A stretch of 64,000 bases of DNA from a bacterium. GTDB taxonomy: Bacteria > Vulcanimicrobiota > Xenobia > Xenobiales > JADMJV01. The notes beneath the pieces are model-generated. The model was not told where the DNA came from. It saw nothing but the letters and a program-made list of their open reading frames with translations, and searched no databases. Below are positions 62,513 to 64,000 of this stretch, piece after piece (position 1 is the stretch's first letter; each line of letters opens with the position of its first letter). The stretch covers positions 70,774 through 134,773 of the forward strand of contig JAFEBA010000025.1 of NCBI GenBank assembly GCA_018266105.1, written 5' to 3'. The position numbers and the translations under genes were made by a program.

Positions 62513-64000
62513 GTGAGTCAACGCCATCGCCTTTTGTCTGGAATCTGTCTGAGCGGCCTGCTGCTCTCAAACGTCGCCGCCGAACCGACCGGGCTGCAAT
62601 TTGATCAGGTGCCGGCTACCTCTGGCCAGAAGCCGGAGCGAACCACCCGAGCCCACGCCGGTCCATTGGGTTTGGATGAATTGAATCAGTTGTTGCGCAG
62701 ACTCTCCCCGCTCAAGGCGCGGCCCACCGATCGCACCGATTTTGCATTGCGGCCGTCCTCGCTTCCCGCTCCCAAAACTGGCAAACGTGTCCAGCAAGAC
62801 TTCCCCCCGACTCAGAAAATGGCTCCCCCCGCGGTTGAGAAAAAGCCGGTGGAAGTTGTGCGTTTCGGGCCCGAGGGCGATGTAGAACTGGCTCCCAACC
62901 TGAGCGTCACCTTCAACCAGCCCATGACTGAGCTCTCCTCCACCGCCAGTCCTGCCAGCGTGCCGGTGCGGCTGACCCCGGACACTCCCGGTGAATGGCG
63001 CTGGGTCGGCACCCAGACCTTGATCTTTCAGCCCAAGACCCGCTTGCCCATGGCCACTGAGTTCAAGGCTGAGATCACTCAGGCCCAGGCCCCCAATGGG
63101 TCCGCCCTCAAGGCCCCGGTCACCTGGACTTTTCGCACTCCGCCGGTGATGCTCAAGCAAAGCTATCCCCATAGTTCGGGCATGGGGCTCAATCCTGTCA
63201 TGTTTATGGGATTCGATCAGCGCGTGGATGCGGCCAAACTGGCTTCCATGCTGCAGTTTTCAGGGGGAACCGTGCGCCCGGCAACGCGCGAGGAGATCCT
63301 CAAAGATGAGGCCGTGAAAAACCTGGTGGATGGGTCCGAGCCCCAGCGCTGGCTGGCCGTGGTCGCCAGCACGCCTCTCAAGCCAGGCACCAGCTACAGT
63401 CTGACTCTACCGGCCGGCGCCCCCTCCCTGGAAGGGCCGCGAACCACCGGCGCTCCGCAGAGTCTGAGTTTTTCCACTTATGACCCACTCCAGATCACTT
63501 ATAAGAGTCCTGACGATCAGCCTCCGGGAAGCCCCCTCTACATCAACTTCAATAACTCACTGGACGCCAAGAAGTTTAAGTCGACTGACATCGTGGTTAC
63601 GCCTGAATTGCCGGGATTGCGTGCGGTGGTGCGGGGCAACGGCCTTTGGATTCACGGGCGCACTAAAGGGCGCACGGCCTATACCATCACGGTTCCGGCC
63701 TCGCTGACGGACACCTGGGGCCAGCGCTTTGGCACAGCCACCCCTGTCACGATCAAGATCGGCAGTGCTCGTCCGATGTTCGTGCCGCCCACCAAGAACT
63801 TCGTGGTCCTGGATCCGGTTGGACCCTCCCAGCTTTCCTTCACCACCATCAATCATAAGTCGGTGGATGTTCAGGTCTACGCGGTCGAGCCTAAGGATTG
63901 GAAAGCCTACCAGGAGGGCCTTTCGCATCGCTGGGACCAGAAAGAAATCCAGTGGCCCGGCCAAAAGGTGATGGATGAGCATCTCAGCGCTGAGGGTCCG
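62513..64000 (+). CDS. Bacterial alpha-2-macroglobulin-like protein, N-terminal part (runs off the window)
   Basis: Open for at least 496 codons to the window end. GTG 62513-62515 is seven bases after GGGAG. The N-terminus MSQRHRLLSGICLSGLLLS, then NVAAEP is a Sec signal without a lipobox. A Pro-rich low-complexity region (to about 115) precedes beta-rich repeats of the Big_5/MG1 kind: FGPEGDVELAPNLSVTFNQP, then TLIFQPKTRLPMATEFKAEI, then YPHSSGMGLNPVMFMGFDQR, and FVVLDPVGPSQLSFTTINHK. This matches the start of large bacterial A2M proteins that trap proteases in the periplasm. The thioester region is beyond the window. It diverges from the FMN reductase gene. Confidence 0.82.
   Translation, partial: MSQRHRLLSGICLSGLLLSNVAAEPTGLQFDQVPATSGQKPERTTRAHAGPLGLDELNQLLRRLSPLKARPTDRTDFALRPSSLPAPKTGKRVQQDFPPTQKMAPPAVEKKPVEVVRFGPEGDVELAPNLSVTFNQPMTELSSTASPASVPVRLTPDTPGEWRWVGTQTLIFQPKTRLPMATEFKAEITQAQAPNGSALKAPVTWTFRTPPVMLKQSYPHSSGMGLNPVMFMGFDQRVDAAKLASMLQFSGGTVRPATREEILKDEAVKNLVDGSEPQRWLAVVASTPLKPGTSYSLTLPAGAPSLEGPRTTGAPQSLSFSTYDPLQITYKSPDDQPPGSPLYINFNNSLDAKKFKSTDIVVTPELPGLRAVVRGNGLWIHGRTKGRTAYTITVPASLTDTWGQRFGTATPVTIKIGSARPMFVPPTKNFVVLDPVGPSQLSFTTINHKSVDVQVYAVEPKDWKAYQEGLSHRWDQKEIQWPGQKVMDEHLSAEGP

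Overview
This is about 64 kb of densely packed bacterial chromosome that looks moderately GC-rich by eye. It has no rRNA, tRNA, CRISPR array, prophage or insertion sequence that I can support. The DNA does not name the organism. The window combines a peptidoglycan/division (dcw) cluster whose murE carries the meso-diaminopimelate DNPR motif, an FtsQ/DUF881/small-basic-protein trio typical of Gram-positive-like lineages, a selenocysteine decoding operon, a type IV-type prepilin, signal-less subtilases and many large fusion or hypothetical proteins. That mix suggests a poorly studied phylum of terrabacterial character; an Eremiobacterota/Xenobia-like lineage is only a guess. GTG and TTG starts, 4-bp ATGA/GTGA overlaps between co-directional genes, and convergent genes with overlapping 3' ends are common.

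Layout. 1-4.4 kb (minus): selD-selA-selB, then a prepilin gene that seems to start at CTG. SelD is itself a selenoprotein: its true N-terminus contains an in-frame UGA followed by a bacterial SECIS-like hairpin, so conventional calling truncates it. 4.4-10.2 kb: NDH-2, a quinone-reductase-like MDR protein, a phytoene-desaturase-like flavoprotein coupled to birA, a polysaccharide deacetylase, a 117-bp tandem palindromic repeat, and clpS. 10.3-21.2 kb (plus): a near-consensus promoter and a five-repeat MraZ operator drive mraZ, a small ORF, rsmH, ftsL-like, ftsI, a second small ORF, murE, murF, mraY, murD and ftsW, ending at an intrinsic terminator. 21.2-30.4 kb: a block that splits the cluster, with a HipA/PI4-kinase-like protein, a GT2-methyltransferase fusion, a C-methyltransferase, an FkbM methyltransferase, two paralogous GT-C membrane proteins and dusA. 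30.5-36.1 kb: murG-murC (plus), an SDR, then ftsQ-DUF881-sbp in inverted orientation. ftsA, ftsZ, murB and ddl are not in the window.

36.2-46.4 kb: a PtsG-like glucose EIICB, a methyltransferase coupled to a DA1-like zinc peptidase, an acyl-CoA synthetase, an MBL hydrolase, a lipoprotein, and an App1 phosphatase-histidine kinase-response regulator operon. 46.4-54.3 kb: a CASTOR/POLLUX-type channel, an EF-hand-like protein, a subtilase, a Ser/Thr kinase with its membrane anchor at the N-terminus, an alpha/beta hydrolase, a small membrane protein and a divergent glucose-6-phosphate dehydrogenase. 54.3-58.1 kb: the most unusual gene, a 1114-residue single chain joining NAD synthetase, a 2-oxoglutarate/Fe(II) oxygenase, an NMN adenylyltransferase-like domain and a type I phosphoribosyltransferase-like domain, translationally coupled to a small secreted protein. 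58-64 kb: a large probable helical-repeat protein, a subtilase with a PPAQQ-repeat tail, an FMN reductase and the start of a bacterial alpha-2-macroglobulin.

How it works together: the dcw genes supply lipid II synthesis and septal machinery, the sel operon makes and inserts selenocysteine (including into SelD), and the NAD fusion could carry several consecutive steps of NAD formation or repair in one chain. No gene-free stretch exceeds 300 bases.
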